Of a stretch of 64,000 nt of DNA, positions 1-8,919 are shown piece after piece (positions within the stretch are counted from its first letter, which is position 1; each line of letters starts with the position of its first letter). The translations under genes were made by a program, and so were the position numbers. This DNA is from an uncultured Clostridia bacterium (GTDB lineage Bacteria; Bacillota; Clostridia; TANB77; CAG-508). Under the pieces are notes generated by a model that worked only from the letters and a program-made list of their open reading frames with translations, was not told the origin of the DNA and did no database searches. The DNA lies in NCBI GenBank assembly GCA_947627185.1, contig CANQVF010000001.1, positions 99,404 to 163,403 on the forward strand. Direction: 5' to 3'.

Positions 1-143
1 AAAAAATGGTTGTACCAGGAGATACTTTAAAATTAGAAGTTAAAATAATAAAAAGAAAAGGTCCAATAGGAGTTGGAGAAGCTATAGCAACAGTAGATGG
101 AAAAGTTGCAGCTAAAGGAGAACTTACTTTTGCAGTTGTATAA
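1..143 (+). CDS. fabZ: 3-hydroxyacyl-ACP dehydratase FabZ, C-terminal end (5' end outside window)
   Basis: Only the last 46 or so codons are present, reading in the frame that starts at base 3 and ending at TAA 141-143. The translated tail ([20 protein letters not shown], then a [24 protein letters not shown] end) matches the C-terminal strands of the FabZ hot-dog fold, where the PGDxL and AxVDGxxAAxAELxF pattern is typical. FabZ dehydrates 3-hydroxyacyl-ACP to trans-2-enoyl-ACP in type II fatty-acid elongation. It sits 37 bases upstream of accC in the same direction, so it is most likely the preceding gene of the same fatty-acid operon. The catalytic His and Glu lie outside the window and cannot be checked. 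FabA is a less likely alternative given the genome type. Confidence 0.85.
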   Translation, partial: KMVVPGDTLKLEVKIIKRKGPIGVGEAIATVDGKVAAKGELTFAVV

Positions 144-180
144 TTAGTTTGCAAAAATCAAGAAAGGAATGAATTTTAAA

Positions 181-1527
181 ATGAATAAAATTTTAATTGC
201 AAACAGAGGAGAAATAGCAGTTAGAATAATAAGAGCTTGTAAAGAAATGAATATAAAAACAGTTGCAGTATATTCAGAAGCAGATAAAGATGCACTTCAT
301 ACACGCTTAGCAGATGAAGCAATATGTATAGGACCTGCAAATTCTTCAAAAAGTTATTTAAATTTTAAAAATATAATAGAAGCAGCAAACATAACTGGAG
401 CAGATTGCATTCATCCAGGATTTGGATTTTTATCAGAAAACAGCAGATTTGCTCAAATTTGTGAAGAATCAAATATTAAATTTATAGGTCCATCATATAA
501 AGTAATTGAACTTATGGGAAATAAATCAAATGCTAAGGAACTTATGAAATCTGTTGGAGTTCCAGTTGTTCCAGGTTCAGATGGAACTGTAAAAAATGTA
601 GAAGATGCCATAAAAATAGCAGAAAAAATAGGATATCCAGTTATGCTAAAAGCAGTAGCAGGTGGCGGAGGAAAAGGAATTCGTGTTGTAAATTCTCAAA
701 GTGAATTAATAACAAGTTATAATCTTGTAAAACAAGAAGCAAAAATTTCTTTTAATAATGATGAAATTTATATGGAAAAATTTATTCAAAATCCAAGACA
801 TGTAGAAATACAAATTCTAGCAGATGAGCATGGGAATGTTATACATTTAGGGGAAAGAGATTGTTCTATTCAAAGAAAAAATCAAAAAATACTTGAAGAA
901 ACACCTTCAACTGCTATTGATGATAAATTGAGAAACAAAATGGGAGAATCAGCAATAAAAGCAGCTAAAGCATCTGGATACAGTAGCTGTGGAACAATAG
1001 AGTTTTTAGTAGATAAAGACAAAAATTTCTATTTTATGGAAATGAATACAAGAATTCAAGTTGAACATCCTATAACAGAAATGAGAACTGGAATTGATAT
1101 AGTTAAACAACAAATAAAAATTGCTGCAGGTGAAGAATTAAAAATAAAGCAGAAAAATGTCGAATTTAGAGGCCATAGCATTGAATGTAGAATTAATGCT
1201 GAAAATCCAAATAAAAAATTTATGCCTTGCCCTGGAACAATTACAGGATTAAACCTACCAGGAGGCAATGGCGTAAGAGTAGATACAGCAATTTATGAAG
1301 GTTATACAATTCCACCAAATTATGATTCAATGATTGCTAAAATAATAACTCATGGAGATACAAGAAATGAAGCTATTAGCAAAATGAAAAGAGCTTTAGA
1401 AGAAACAGTTATTGAAGGTGTGGAAACAAATATAGATTTTCTTTTTGAAATAATTACAAATCCAAACTTTATAAGAGGAAATTTTGATACATCTTTTATT
1501 GAAAAAGAAATTTTAGAAAGTGATTAA
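181..1527 (+). CDS. accC: Acetyl-CoA carboxylase, biotin carboxylase subunit
   Basis: A 448-residue biotin carboxylase, the usual length. It carboxylates the biotin of the carrier protein using ATP and bicarbonate, the first half-reaction of malonyl-CoA synthesis. The N-terminal domain begins NKILIANRGEIAVRI. The ATP-grasp domain carries the glycine-rich loop AVAGGGGKGIRVV near residues 160-170 and the EMNTRIQVEHPITE active-site stretch near 285-300; the C-terminal domain ends at about 440. An ATG at 169 is in frame but directly abuts the AAGAAAGG Shine-Dalgarno at 160-167, so the ATG at 181, which gives the family N-terminus, is preferred. It is followed 32 bases later by accD. No BCCP gene (accB) is visible here; it presumably lies upstream of fabZ. 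Confidence 0.95.
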   Translation: MNKILIANRGEIAVRIIRACKEMNIKTVAVYSEADKDALHTRLADEAICIGPANSSKSYLNFKNIIEAANITGADCIHPGFGFLSENSRFAQICEESNIKFIGPSYKVIELMGNKSNAKELMKSVGVPVVPGSDGTVKNVEDAIKIAEKIGYPVMLKAVAGGGGKGIRVVNSQSELITSYNLVKQEAKISFNNDEIYMEKFIQNPRHVEIQILADEHGNVIHLGERDCSIQRKNQKILEETPSTAIDDKLRNKMGESAIKAAKASGYSSCGTIEFLVDKDKNFYFMEMNTRIQVEHPITEMRTGIDIVKQQIKIAAGEELKIKQKNVEFRGHSIECRINAENPNKKFMPCPGTITGLNLPGGNGVRVDTAIYEGYTIPPNYDSMIAKIITHGDTRNEAISKMKRALEETVIEGVETNIDFLFEIITNPNFIRGNFDTSFIEKEILESD

Positions 1528-1559
1528 TTTATAAAAATAAAAGGAAGTGAAAAGTTTTA

Positions 1560-2402
1560 ATGATAGTAGACAAAATGAAAAAAAGAGCACCAACAGCTAA
1601 AAATAAGAAAAACAATGTTGACATACAAGTTGGAAAATGGGTTAAATGTGATAAATGTCAGGAAATTATTTATAAAGAAGATTTACGAAAAAATTTAAAT
1701 ATTTGTACTAATTGTGGTGCTTATTTTAGAATGCATATAAATAGAAGACTAGAAACTGTTATTGATGAAGGAACATATAAAAGATTTGACTTAAATTTAG
1801 ATACAACAAATCCATTAGAGTTAGAAGACTACACAAAGAAAATAAAAGCTTTAAGAGAAAAAACTGGGTTACAAGAAGCGGTAAGTGCTGGAACAGGAAA
1901 AATAAATGGTGAAGATGTTGTTATTTGTGTAATGGATAGTGGATTCTTAATGGGAAGTATGGGAGTTGTTGTTGGCGAAAAAATAACATATTCCATTGAA
2001 AAAGCAATAGAGCTTAAACTTCCAATAATAATATTTTGCGTTTCTGGTGGTGCTAGAATGCAAGAAGGAATTATATCTTTAATGCAAATGGCAAAAACAA
2101 CATCAGCTATTTCAAAATTAAATGAAGCAGGACTTTTATATATTTCTGTTTTAACAGATCCAACTTATGGAGGAGTAACAGCTTCTTTTGCAAGTATAGC
2201 AGATATTGTTTTAGCAGAACCAGGAGCAATGATTGGTTTTGCTGGTAAAAGAGTAATAGAGCAAACAATAGGAGAATCACTTCCAGAGGGGTTTCAAACA
2301 GCAGAGTTTTTACTAGAGCATGGGTTTATAGATAAAATTGTTGAAAGAAAAGATTTAAAAGATATTTTATCAAAATTAATTAAATTGCATAAAAGTAATT
2401 AG
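1560..2402 (+). CDS. accD: Acetyl-CoA carboxylase carboxyltransferase subunit beta
   Basis: A 280-residue AccD that pairs with AccA to transfer the carboxyl group from biotin to acetyl-CoA. A Cys4 zinc ribbon lies at C30-x2-C33 and C49-x2-C52, followed by the crotonase-fold carboxyltransferase domain with [19 protein letters not shown] and the GGVTASFA segment. The ATG at 1560 has an AAGGAAGTGA Shine-Dalgarno at 1541-1550. The reading frame is intact and contains no in-frame CGG codon. The gene lies between accC and accA, the common clostridial order. Confidence 0.95.
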   Translation: MIVDKMKKRAPTAKNKKNNVDIQVGKWVKCDKCQEIIYKEDLRKNLNICTNCGAYFRMHINRRLETVIDEGTYKRFDLNLDTTNPLELEDYTKKIKALREKTGLQEAVSAGTGKINGEDVVICVMDSGFLMGSMGVVVGEKITYSIEKAIELKLPIIIFCVSGGARMQEGIISLMQMAKTTSAISKLNEAGLLYISVLTDPTYGGVTASFASIADIVLAEPGAMIGFAGKRVIEQTIGESLPEGFQTAEFLLEHGFIDKIVERKDLKDILSKLIKLHKSN

Positions 2403-2472
2403 TAAATTTCATAAAACTTAAAAGAGCATAATGTTTTTGAGCAAAATGATAAGTAATTTAAGGAGGAATTTT

Positions 2473-3283
2473 ATGAGCAAAATAACAGCTTGGGAAAAAG
2501 TAGAAATTGCAAGATCACCTAAAAGAAAAACAGCTTTAGATTATATAGAAAAAATTTTTGATGAATTTATTGAACTTCATGGAGATAGAAATTTTAAAGA
2601 TGATAAAGCAATTGTTTGTGGATTAGGAAGAATTGGAAATCAAAATTATACTATAATAGCAGAACAAAAAGGGAGAACAACTAAAGAAAATATTGAAAGA
2701 AATTTTGGCATGCCAAATCCTGAAAGTTATAGAAAAGGCATTAGATTTATGAAACAAGCAGAAAAATTCAAAAGACCTATTATAACTTTTATAGATACAA
2801 AAGGAGCATATCCAGGTGTTGGAGCAGAAGAAAGAGGACAGCGGTGAAGCTATAGCAAGCTCAATGTTAGAACTTGCAAAAGTTAAAGTTCCAGTTATTG
2901 CAATAGTAATTGGAGAAGGCTCAAGTGGTGGAGCATTAGCCTTAGGTTTAGGAAACAAAGTTTTAATGCTTGAAAATGCAATTTATTCAATATTATCTCC
3001 AGAAGGATATGCAAGTATTCTTTGGAAAGATTCTTCAAGAGTTAAAGAGGCGGCTGAGAAAATGAAACTTACAGCAAAAGACTTGTACGACTTAAAAGTT
3101 ATTGATAAAATAATAAAAGAGCCAAAAGAAATAAATGATGAAGCATTTGATAAAGTAATACAATCATTAAAAAGAGAAATTAAAAATATAATTTCAGAAA
3201 TGAAAAACATGAAACCAGAAGAAATTGTTGAACAAAGATATCAAAAATTTAGAAATATGGGAGAATACACAACTCTTAATTAA
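2473..3283 (+). CDS. accA: Acetyl-CoA carboxylase carboxyltransferase subunit alpha, read with a +1 frameshift at CGG 2842
   Basis: Start ATG 2473 follows AGGAGG 2461-2466. The first frame gives [20 protein letters not shown] and continues to [12 protein letters not shown], then meets CGG (2842-2844) followed at once by TGA. Skipping C2842 continues as [19 protein letters not shown], then [17 protein letters not shown] and [11 protein letters not shown], exactly the family order (E. coli RGQSEAIARN...). Only one base must be skipped and no residue is gained or lost. The combined product is about 269 residues, short at the N-terminus compared with the 319 of E. coli but close to other clostridial forms. 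AccA is essential with AccD, so functional decoding is expected. Without the shift the product would stop after 124 residues. Confidence 0.9.
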
Positions 3284-3460
3284 TTATTACTACTTAATAC
3301 CAATAATAATTAATTATTACTATTTAATACTAATAATAATTAATTATCATTATTTAATACTAATAATAATTAATTATTACTACTTAACACTAGTAATAAT
3401 TAATTATCATTACTTAATACCAATAATAATTAATTATTATTACTTAATACTAATAATTAT
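3281..3460. repeat. Six-copy 30-bp tandem repeat after accA
   Basis: Six head-to-tail units of exactly 30 bp begin at 3281, 3311, 3341, 3371, 3401 and 3431. Each reads approximately TAATTATTACTACTTAATAC followed by YAATAATAAT, with only a few substitutions per unit. The first bases of the array form the accA stop codon. The array is pure A, T and a few C, and has no spacers, so it is a minisatellite rather than CRISPR. It could translate as a ten-residue Tyr/Ile repeat, but there is no Shine-Dalgarno or family match. Confidence 0.9.
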
Positions 3461-3470
3461 AATTGCTATT

Positions 3471-3634
3471 TTTTCTTTTATAACATATATATATGATTTT
3501 TTTAGTGACTTGGTGTCGCAATCTTCTTTTTTAAAAATAAAAATGAAGATTGCTCCATTCGCCTTTCGCTAACGCTCCAGTTGGTCGCTTACGCGTCACT
3601 TTAAAAAATCATATATATATGTTATAAAAGAAAA
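3471..3634. mobile_element. MITE-like palindromic element with about 38-bp terminal inverted repeats (copy A of an interspersed repeat)
   Basis: The left arm 3471-3509 and right arm 3595-3634 are nearly perfect reverse complements, beginning TTTTCTTTTATAACATATAT and ending in AGTGAC / GTCACT. The interior carries a second inverted pair, CAATCTTCTTTTTT against AAAATGAAGATTG, and a more GC-rich core with GCCTTTCGCT and GGTCGCTTACGC. The core recurs at 33097-33189. There is no open reading frame of note. Terminal inverted repeats plus a second dispersed copy suggest a non-autonomous mobile element or a REP/BIME-like structured repeat. It could also act as a terminator between accA and fabI. Confidence 0.75.
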
Positions 3635-3671
3635 TTAGATTATAAAAAATAAAAATAAAAGGAGAAGAAAA

Positions 3672-4445
3672 ATGCTATTAGAAGGAAAAAAAATATTAAT
3701 AATGGGAATTAGAAATAAGTGGAGTATTGCATTTGGAATTGCAAAATCTGCATATGAAAATGGAGCAAAACTTATTTTTACATATATGGGAGAAGAAAAC
3801 AAAGAAAAAATTGAAGAACTTGTTTCTGAATTTGAAGGAAGTAAATGTTACGTATTAGATGGAGCTTCTGAAGATAATTTGGTAAAAGAAGTTTTTGAAA
3901 AAATAAAAAAAGAAAATGGAAAAATAGATGGTATTGTTCATGCAATTGCACATGCGAATACAGAAGATTTAAGAAATGATTTTATTTTAACAAGTAAAGA
4001 TGGATTTTCTCATGCTTGTGATGTTAGTGCATATTCTTTTGTTTTAGTTTCAAGAATGGCAAAAGAATTAGATATGTTAAATGAAAATGCAAGTTTAGTT
4101 ACATTAACATATCATGGTTCTACAAAAGTATTAGAAGGTTATAATGTGATGGGAATAGCAAAAGCAGCATTAGAAGCAAGTGTTAGATATTTAGCAGAAA
4201 ATTTAGGAAAAGAAGGAATGAGAGTAAATGCAGTTTCAGCAGGTCCTATTAAAACTTTATCTGCAAAAGGAATAAAAGATTTTAATAGTATTTTAACTGT
4301 TGTAGAAGAAAAATCACCATTACATAGAAATGTAACAACAACAGAAGTTGGAAATGTTGCAACATTTTTATTAAGTGAAATGTCAAGTTCAGTTACAGGG
4401 CAAATAATATATGCGGATAACGGATATAATATAATGGGTGTTTAA
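3672..4445 (+). CDS. fabI: Enoyl-ACP reductase (NADH), FabI
   Basis: A 257-residue short-chain dehydrogenase-fold enoyl reductase that reduces trans-2-enoyl-ACP in the last step of each elongation cycle. Family marks include the N-terminal nucleotide-binding MGIRNKWSIAFGIA, the HAIAHAN segment, and the catalytic Tyr-x6-Lys in GYNVMGIAKAALEASVRYLA. The tail SSVTGQIIYADNGYNIMGV is typical. Start ATG 3672 follows AAAAGGAGAAG. It is separated from accA by the tandem repeat and the palindrome and is probably a separate transcript. A FabI target implies likely triclosan sensitivity, unlike FabK or FabL lineages. Confidence 0.95.
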   Translation: MLLEGKKILIMGIRNKWSIAFGIAKSAYENGAKLIFTYMGEENKEKIEELVSEFEGSKCYVLDGASEDNLVKEVFEKIKKENGKIDGIVHAIAHANTEDLRNDFILTSKDGFSHACDVSAYSFVLVSRMAKELDMLNENASLVTLTYHGSTKVLEGYNVMGIAKAALEASVRYLAENLGKEGMRVNAVSAGPIKTLSAKGIKDFNSILTVVEEKSPLHRNVTTTEVGNVATFLLSEMSSSVTGQIIYADNGYNIMGV

Positions 4446-4450
4446 ATAAA

Positions 4451-4486
4451 AAAATACAAAGAAATGAATTTTTCTTTGTATTTTTT
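4451..4486 (+). terminator. Rho-independent terminator after fabI
   Basis: An AAATACAAAGAAA stem pairs with TTTCTTTGTATTT across a short loop and runs into a T tract. It lies 6 bases after the fabI stop. Confidence 0.85.
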
Positions 4487-4575
4487 ATGTTTTTTGAAAT
4501 TATATGTTTTTTCTGCTATAATATAAGTGGTAACTGGTAACAATCAAACAGTTGTGCATTGAAAGGAGGATTTTT

Positions 4576-5244
4576 ATGACAAAAAAGAAGATTTCTTTGA
4601 GTTATAAAGTCCTAACAGTTATCTCATTATTAATCGGAATTATACTGAATATAAGAAAAACAAATTCAATTATATCTTTATTATCCTATTACACTCTTCA
4701 AAGTAACATTATCTGCTTAGTGGTATTTATTTCTTACATTTTTTTAGAGTTACGGAAAAAAAGATATGAAAAAAGTGATGTGTACTATTTAATTAAAGGA
4801 GCAATCGTAATTACAATCATAATAACAGCTTTAATATATCGGATTGCTTTGGCACCAAATGGATTTCAAATGGATTCATTCCATAAATCCTTGAACAACA
4901 AAATTGTTGCTGATTTCTTAGTACATACATTTTCGCCTTTACTAGTTTTATTTGATTATGTTTTATTTGATGAAAAAGGCAAATTCAAAAAATATTATCC
5001 ATTTGTTTGGCTTCTTTTACCTTTTAACTACGTAGTTTATGTATACACATATAGCTTTTTAGGAGGAAAGTTTTACAGCATAGGTGGTTCAAGAAAATAT
5101 GCTTATTTTTTCCTTGATTATGATGTATTAGGCTTTATGGGTGTTGCAAAATGGATAATAATAATTTCAATTTTTATTTTATTTATTTCTTATTTGTTAG
5201 TATGTTTTGATTATTTGATGGGAAAGAAAAAGAGGCAAAAATAA
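4576..5244 (+). CDS. Pr6Pr-like six-helix membrane protein, foreign codon use
   Basis: A 222-residue protein with about six hydrophobic helices and a basic C-terminus (GKKKRQK). The pattern NGFQMDSFHKSLNNKIVADF, LVHTFSPLLVLFDYVLF and YPFVWLLLPFNYVVYVYTY fits the Pr6Pr (FAR-17a/AIG1-like) family of small membrane proteins, whose biochemical role is not established. The start is ATG 4576 with AAAGGAGGA at 4562-4570; the in-frame upstream ATG 4552 lacks a good site. Codon use differs from its neighbours: ATC is frequent, and CGG appears in frame at 4753 and 4840, both read as Arg with no shift tolerated. This makes it one of only two genes here with ordinary CGG codons and points to recent transfer. 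Confidence 0.7.
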   Translation: MTKKKISLSYKVLTVISLLIGIILNIRKTNSIISLLSYYTLQSNIICLVVFISYIFLELRKKRYEKSDVYYLIKGAIVITIIITALIYRIALAPNGFQMDSFHKSLNNKIVADFLVHTFSPLLVLFDYVLFDEKGKFKKYYPFVWLLLPFNYVVYVYTYSFLGGKFYSIGGSRKYAYFFLDYDVLGFMGVAKWIIIISIFILFISYLLVCFDYLMGKKKRQK

Positions 5245-5258
5245 AGGCCTCTTTTTTC
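5229..5258 (+). terminator. Terminator overlapping the end of the Pr6Pr-like gene
   Basis: AAAAGAGGC pairs with GCCTCTTTT and is followed by a T run. The left half of the stem lies inside the last codons of the gene, so the terminator travels with it. Confidence 0.8.
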
Positions 5259-5319
5259 TTTAATATTATGCAAAAATAAGGATACAATATTTATATAGTT
5301 ATAAAATTTGAAATAGATA

Positions 5320-5348
5320 TTGAAAAAAAAAATCTTTATAAATATAAT
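5320..5348 (+). promoter_or_regulatory. Candidate sigma-A promoter of adhE
   Basis: TTGAAA at 5320-5325, a 17-base spacer and TATAAT at 5343-5348 lie about 54 bases upstream of the adhE start. No Rex-type operator was recognised. Confidence 0.6.
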
Positions 5349-5401
5349 ATAAGTGATTAAAACATTTAATATTAAAATTCTTAAGATTAGGAGAGTGAAC
5401 T

Positions 5402-8012
5402 ATGAATGAAGATGAGAAAATTGTTGACAGTATAGAAACTTTAGAAGAAACAATTAAAAAGGTTAAAGAAGCTCAAAAAAAGTTTGCAAAATATACTCAA
5501 GAACAAGTTGATAAAATATTTTTAGCAGCAGCTATTGCTGCTAATCAGGCAAGAATTCCACTTGCTAAAATGGCAGTTGAAGAAACAGGAATGGGAGTTG
5601 TAGAAGATAAAATAATAAAAAATCATTATGCTTCAGAATATATTTATAATAAATATAAGAACGAAAAAACATGTGGAGTATTAGAAGAAGATATTTCTTA
5701 TGGAATTAAAAAGGTTGCAGAACCAATTGGATTGATAGGTGCAGTTATACCAACTACAAATCCTACATCTACTGCGATTTTTAAATCCTTAATTTGTTTA
5801 AAAACAAGAAATGGTATTATTATTAGTCCACACCCAAGAGCTAAAAATTCAACAATCGCTGCTGCAAAAATAGTTTTAGAAGCAGCTGTAAAAGCAGGAG
5901 CACCAGAAGGAATTATTGCTTGGATAGATGTTCCTTCATTAGAACTTACAAATACATTAATGCAAGCATCAGATACAATATTAGCAACAGGTGGTCCAGG
6001 AATGGTTAAATCTGCATATTCTAGTGGAAAACCAGCATTAGGTGTTGGTGCTGGAAACACACCAGCTGTAATTGATGAAACAGCCAACATCTTATTAGCA
6101 GTAAACTCTATAATACATTCAAAAACTTTTGATAATGGAATGATATGTGCTTCTGAACAATCTGTTATCGTATTAAATAGTGTATATGACAGAGTGAAAG
6201 AAGAATTTTTAAAAAGAGGATGTTATTTTTTAAATGATGAAGAAATTGAAAAAGTAAGAAAAACAATTATTATAAATGGAGCATTAAATGCAAAGATAGT
6301 AGGTCAAAAAGCTTCAAAAATTGCAAGTTTAGCAGGAATAGAAGTTCCTGAAAACACGAAAATACTTATTGGTGAAGTTGAAAAGGTTGATATATCAGAA
6401 GAATTTGCACATGAAAAATTATCACCTGTTCTTGCAATGTATAGCGCTAACTATTTTGATGATGCAATAGGAAAAGCAGTACATTTAATTGAAGATGGTG
6501 GACTTGGACATACAACATCATTATATATAAATACAATTACTGAAAAAGAAAAAATTGAAAAATTCTATACAAATATGAAAACTTATAGAGTATTAATAAA
6601 TACACCAGCTTCACAAGGTGGTATTGGTGATTTATATAATTTCAAACTAACACCATCATTAACACTTCGGTTGTGGTTCATGGGGTGGAAATTCAGTATC
6701 AGAAAATGTAGGAATAAAGCATTTAATAAATATAAAAACAGTTGCAGAAAGGAGAGAAAATATGCTTTGGTTTAGAACACCTGAAAAGGTATATATTAAA
6801 AAAGGTTGCTTACCAGTAGCTTTAGAAGAATTAAAATATGTAATGGATAAAAAGAAAGTATTTATAGTTACAGATCAATTTCTTTTTGAAAATGGCTATA
6901 CAAAATGTATAACAGATAAATTGAATGAATTAGGAATTGAACATACAACTTTTTCAAATGTAGCACCAGATCCAACATTGGAATGTGCTATTGAGGGAAC
7001 AAAAATGATGAATGAATTTAAACCAGATTGCATTATTGCAATTGGTGGTGGTTCTGCAATGGATGCAGGAAAAATTATGTGGGTAATGTATGAGCATCCA
7101 GAAGTAGAATTTTTAGATATGGCAATGAGATTTATGGATATAAGAAAAAGAGTATATACTTTTCCTAAAATGGGAGAAAAAGCATATTTTATTGCAGTAC
7201 CTACATCAGCAGGTACTGGCTCAGAAGTAACACCATTTGCTGTTATAACAGATGAAAAAACTGGAACAAAATATCCTTTAGCAGATTATGAATTAATGCC
7301 TAAAATGGCGATAATTGATAGCAATTTAATGATGAATGCACCAAAAGGTTTAACATCAGCTTCTGGTATAGATGCTGTAACACATGCATTAGAAGCATAT
7401 GCATCAATGATGGCAACTGAATATACAGATGGATTAGCAATTCAAGCTTTAAAAAATATATTTGAATATTTACCAAGAGCATATGATAATGGACCTAATG
7501 ATCCAGAAGCAAGAGAAAAAATGGCAAATGCTGCTACAATGGCTGGTATGGCTTTTGCAAATGCATTTTTAGGTGTTTGCCATTCTATGGCACATAAATT
7601 AGGAGCATTTCATCATCTACCACATGGAATTGCAAATGCATTAATGATAGATTATGTATTAAGATTTAATTCAGCAGAAGTTCCAGAAAAAATGGGAACA
7701 TTTCCTCAATATGACCATCCACATACTTTAAGAAGATATGCTGAAATTGCAGAAGCATTGAATTTAGGTGGAAACACTGATGAAGAAAAATTAGAAAATT
7801 TAATAAGAAAAATAGATGAACTTAAAGAAAAAATTGGAATAAAAAAGACAATTAGAGATTATGGTGTAGAAGAAAAAGACTTCTTAGATAATTTAGATGC
7901 AATGACAGAACAAGCTTTTGATGACCAATGCACAGGAGCAAATCCAAGATTACCATTAATGAGTGAAATAAAAGAAATGTATTTAAAAGCATATTATGGA
8001 GGTGAACAATAA
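5402..8012 (+). CDS. adhE: Bifunctional aldehyde-alcohol dehydrogenase AdhE, read with a +1 frameshift at CGG 6668
   Basis: Residues 1 to about 422 form the CoA-acylating aldehyde dehydrogenase domain, with the catalytic Cys in DNGMICASEQS. The frame then meets CGG 6668-6670. Dropping C6668 gives GCGSWGGNSVSENVGIKHLI and, without any break, KTVAERRENMLWFRTPEK, the exact AdhE linker. The iron-dependent alcohol dehydrogenase follows, with the NAD motif IGGGSAMDAGK, the iron-site histidines in HSMAHKLGAFHHLPHG and the end DDQCTGANPRLPL. The summed product is about 869 residues against 891 in E. coli. It converts acetyl-CoA to ethanol in fermentation. Unshifted reading yields a 457-residue protein with a non-homologous tail. 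A second ORF starting at ATG 6762 could be translated alone, but the linker homology upstream of that ATG argues for one fused protein. No other CGG codon occurs in the gene. Confidence 0.92.
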
Positions 8013-8773
8013 TGTTTTTGAATTTAGATAATAAAATTGCTGAAAGAAAAACAAAAGAAGTTTTTAGAGATGGAGATAAAACTATAAAATTATTTGTTGA
8101 AAATTATTCTAAAGCAAACATTTTAAATGAAGCATTAAATCAAGCTAGAGTTGAAGAAGGAACAGATTTAAGTGTTCCAAAACTTATTGAAATAAGCAGA
8201 ATTGATAATAGATGGGCATTAGTTTCAGAATATGTAGAAGGTACAACATTAGACCAATTAATGAAAGAACATCCTGAAAAAGAAGATGAATATTTAAATT
8301 GGTTTGTTGATATACAACTATATATATTATCAAAAGAGGTACATTCATTAAATAGAATAAAAGATAAATATAAAAGACTTATAAATGAAGCTGAAAATAT
8401 TAGTAATGATGCTAGATATGAATTATTGCAAAGATTAGATGGTATGAAAGATCATAAAAAATTATGTCATGGTGATTATAATCCAAGTAATGTAGTAATA
8501 AAACCAGATGGAACAGCATGCATATTAGATTGGGCACATGTTACACAAGGTAATGCTTCAGCAGATGTAGCTAGAACATATCTTTTATTTTCAATAGAAG
8601 GAAAAGAAAATTTAGCAGATAAATATTTGAATTTATTTTCAGAAAAAAGTGGAATTGTAAAATCAAATATTCAAAGATGGATTCCTATTGTTGCTGCTGC
8701 TCAAAAAGCAAAAGGCATTGAAGAAGAACAAGAATTTTTAAGTAGATGGATTGATGTAATAGATTTTCAATAA
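8012..8773 (+). CDS. Aminoglycoside phosphotransferase/choline kinase-fold protein
   Basis: A 253-residue kinase-like protein. It has the APH catalytic loop HGDYNPSNV near residue 154 and the metal-binding ILDWAHVTQGNASADVART block, the classical Brenner and DxD motifs. An N-terminal lobe contains the IKLF beta strand and the linker EYVEGTTLDQL. Its ATG overlaps the adhE stop (TAATG, 8010-8014), with GGAGGTGAA at 7998-8006 inside adhE, so the two are translationally coupled. Substrate is unknown; close location to AdhE does not prove a metabolic link. Clostridial relatives are often called phosphotransferase family proteins and need not confer antibiotic resistance. Confidence 0.8.
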   Translation: MFLNLDNKIAERKTKEVFRDGDKTIKLFVENYSKANILNEALNQARVEEGTDLSVPKLIEISRIDNRWALVSEYVEGTTLDQLMKEHPEKEDEYLNWFVDIQLYILSKEVHSLNRIKDKYKRLINEAENISNDARYELLQRLDGMKDHKKLCHGDYNPSNVVIKPDGTACILDWAHVTQGNASADVARTYLLFSIEGKENLADKYLNLFSEKSGIVKSNIQRWIPIVAAAQKAKGIEEEQEFLSRWIDVIDFQ

Positions 8774-8782
8774 AAATTTTTT

Positions 8783-8813
8783 AAAAGTGCTGATTGTTTA
8801 ATCAGCACTTTTG
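8783..8813 (+). terminator. Terminator after the adhE operon
   Basis: AAAAGTGCTGATT pairs with AATCAGCACTTTT around a four-base loop. Confidence 0.9.
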
Positions 8814-8846
8814 TTATATAATTGTAATGCAAATTTAATGTATAAA

Positions 8847-8888
8847 TGAAACTTTTTATGAAACTTTTTGTATCTAATAAATGTATTA
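8847..8888 (+). promoter_or_regulatory. Tandem ECF-type promoters upstream of the C39-like surface protein
   Basis: Two TGAAAC elements are present. TGAAAC 8859-8864 is followed after 17 bases by TGTATTA 8882-8888, and TGAAAC 8847-8852 is followed after 16 bases by TGTATC 8869-8874. The same TGAAAC-N17-TGTATTA arrangement precedes the ECF sigma gene at 12787, which suggests both are read by that sigma factor. The ATG at 8881 would overlap the -10, supporting the downstream TTG start. Confidence 0.6.
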
Positions 8889-8919
8889 TAAATATATAGT
8901 ATTTTTGGAGGAAACAAAT

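Noticed and set aside
3281..3460. CRISPR array
   Set aside because: Units are directly adjacent with no spacers and no cas genes are nearby.
3225..3572. A 115-residue Tyr/Ile-repeat protein over the tandem repeat
   Set aside because: It overlaps accA and the palindromic element, has no ribosome site or family match, and is only the translation of the 30-bp repeat.
5402..8012. adhE as two separate genes (aldehyde dehydrogenase, then alcohol dehydrogenase)
   Set aside because: The +1 frame is continuous through the canonical AdhE linker before the second ATG, so one fused enzyme is the better reading.
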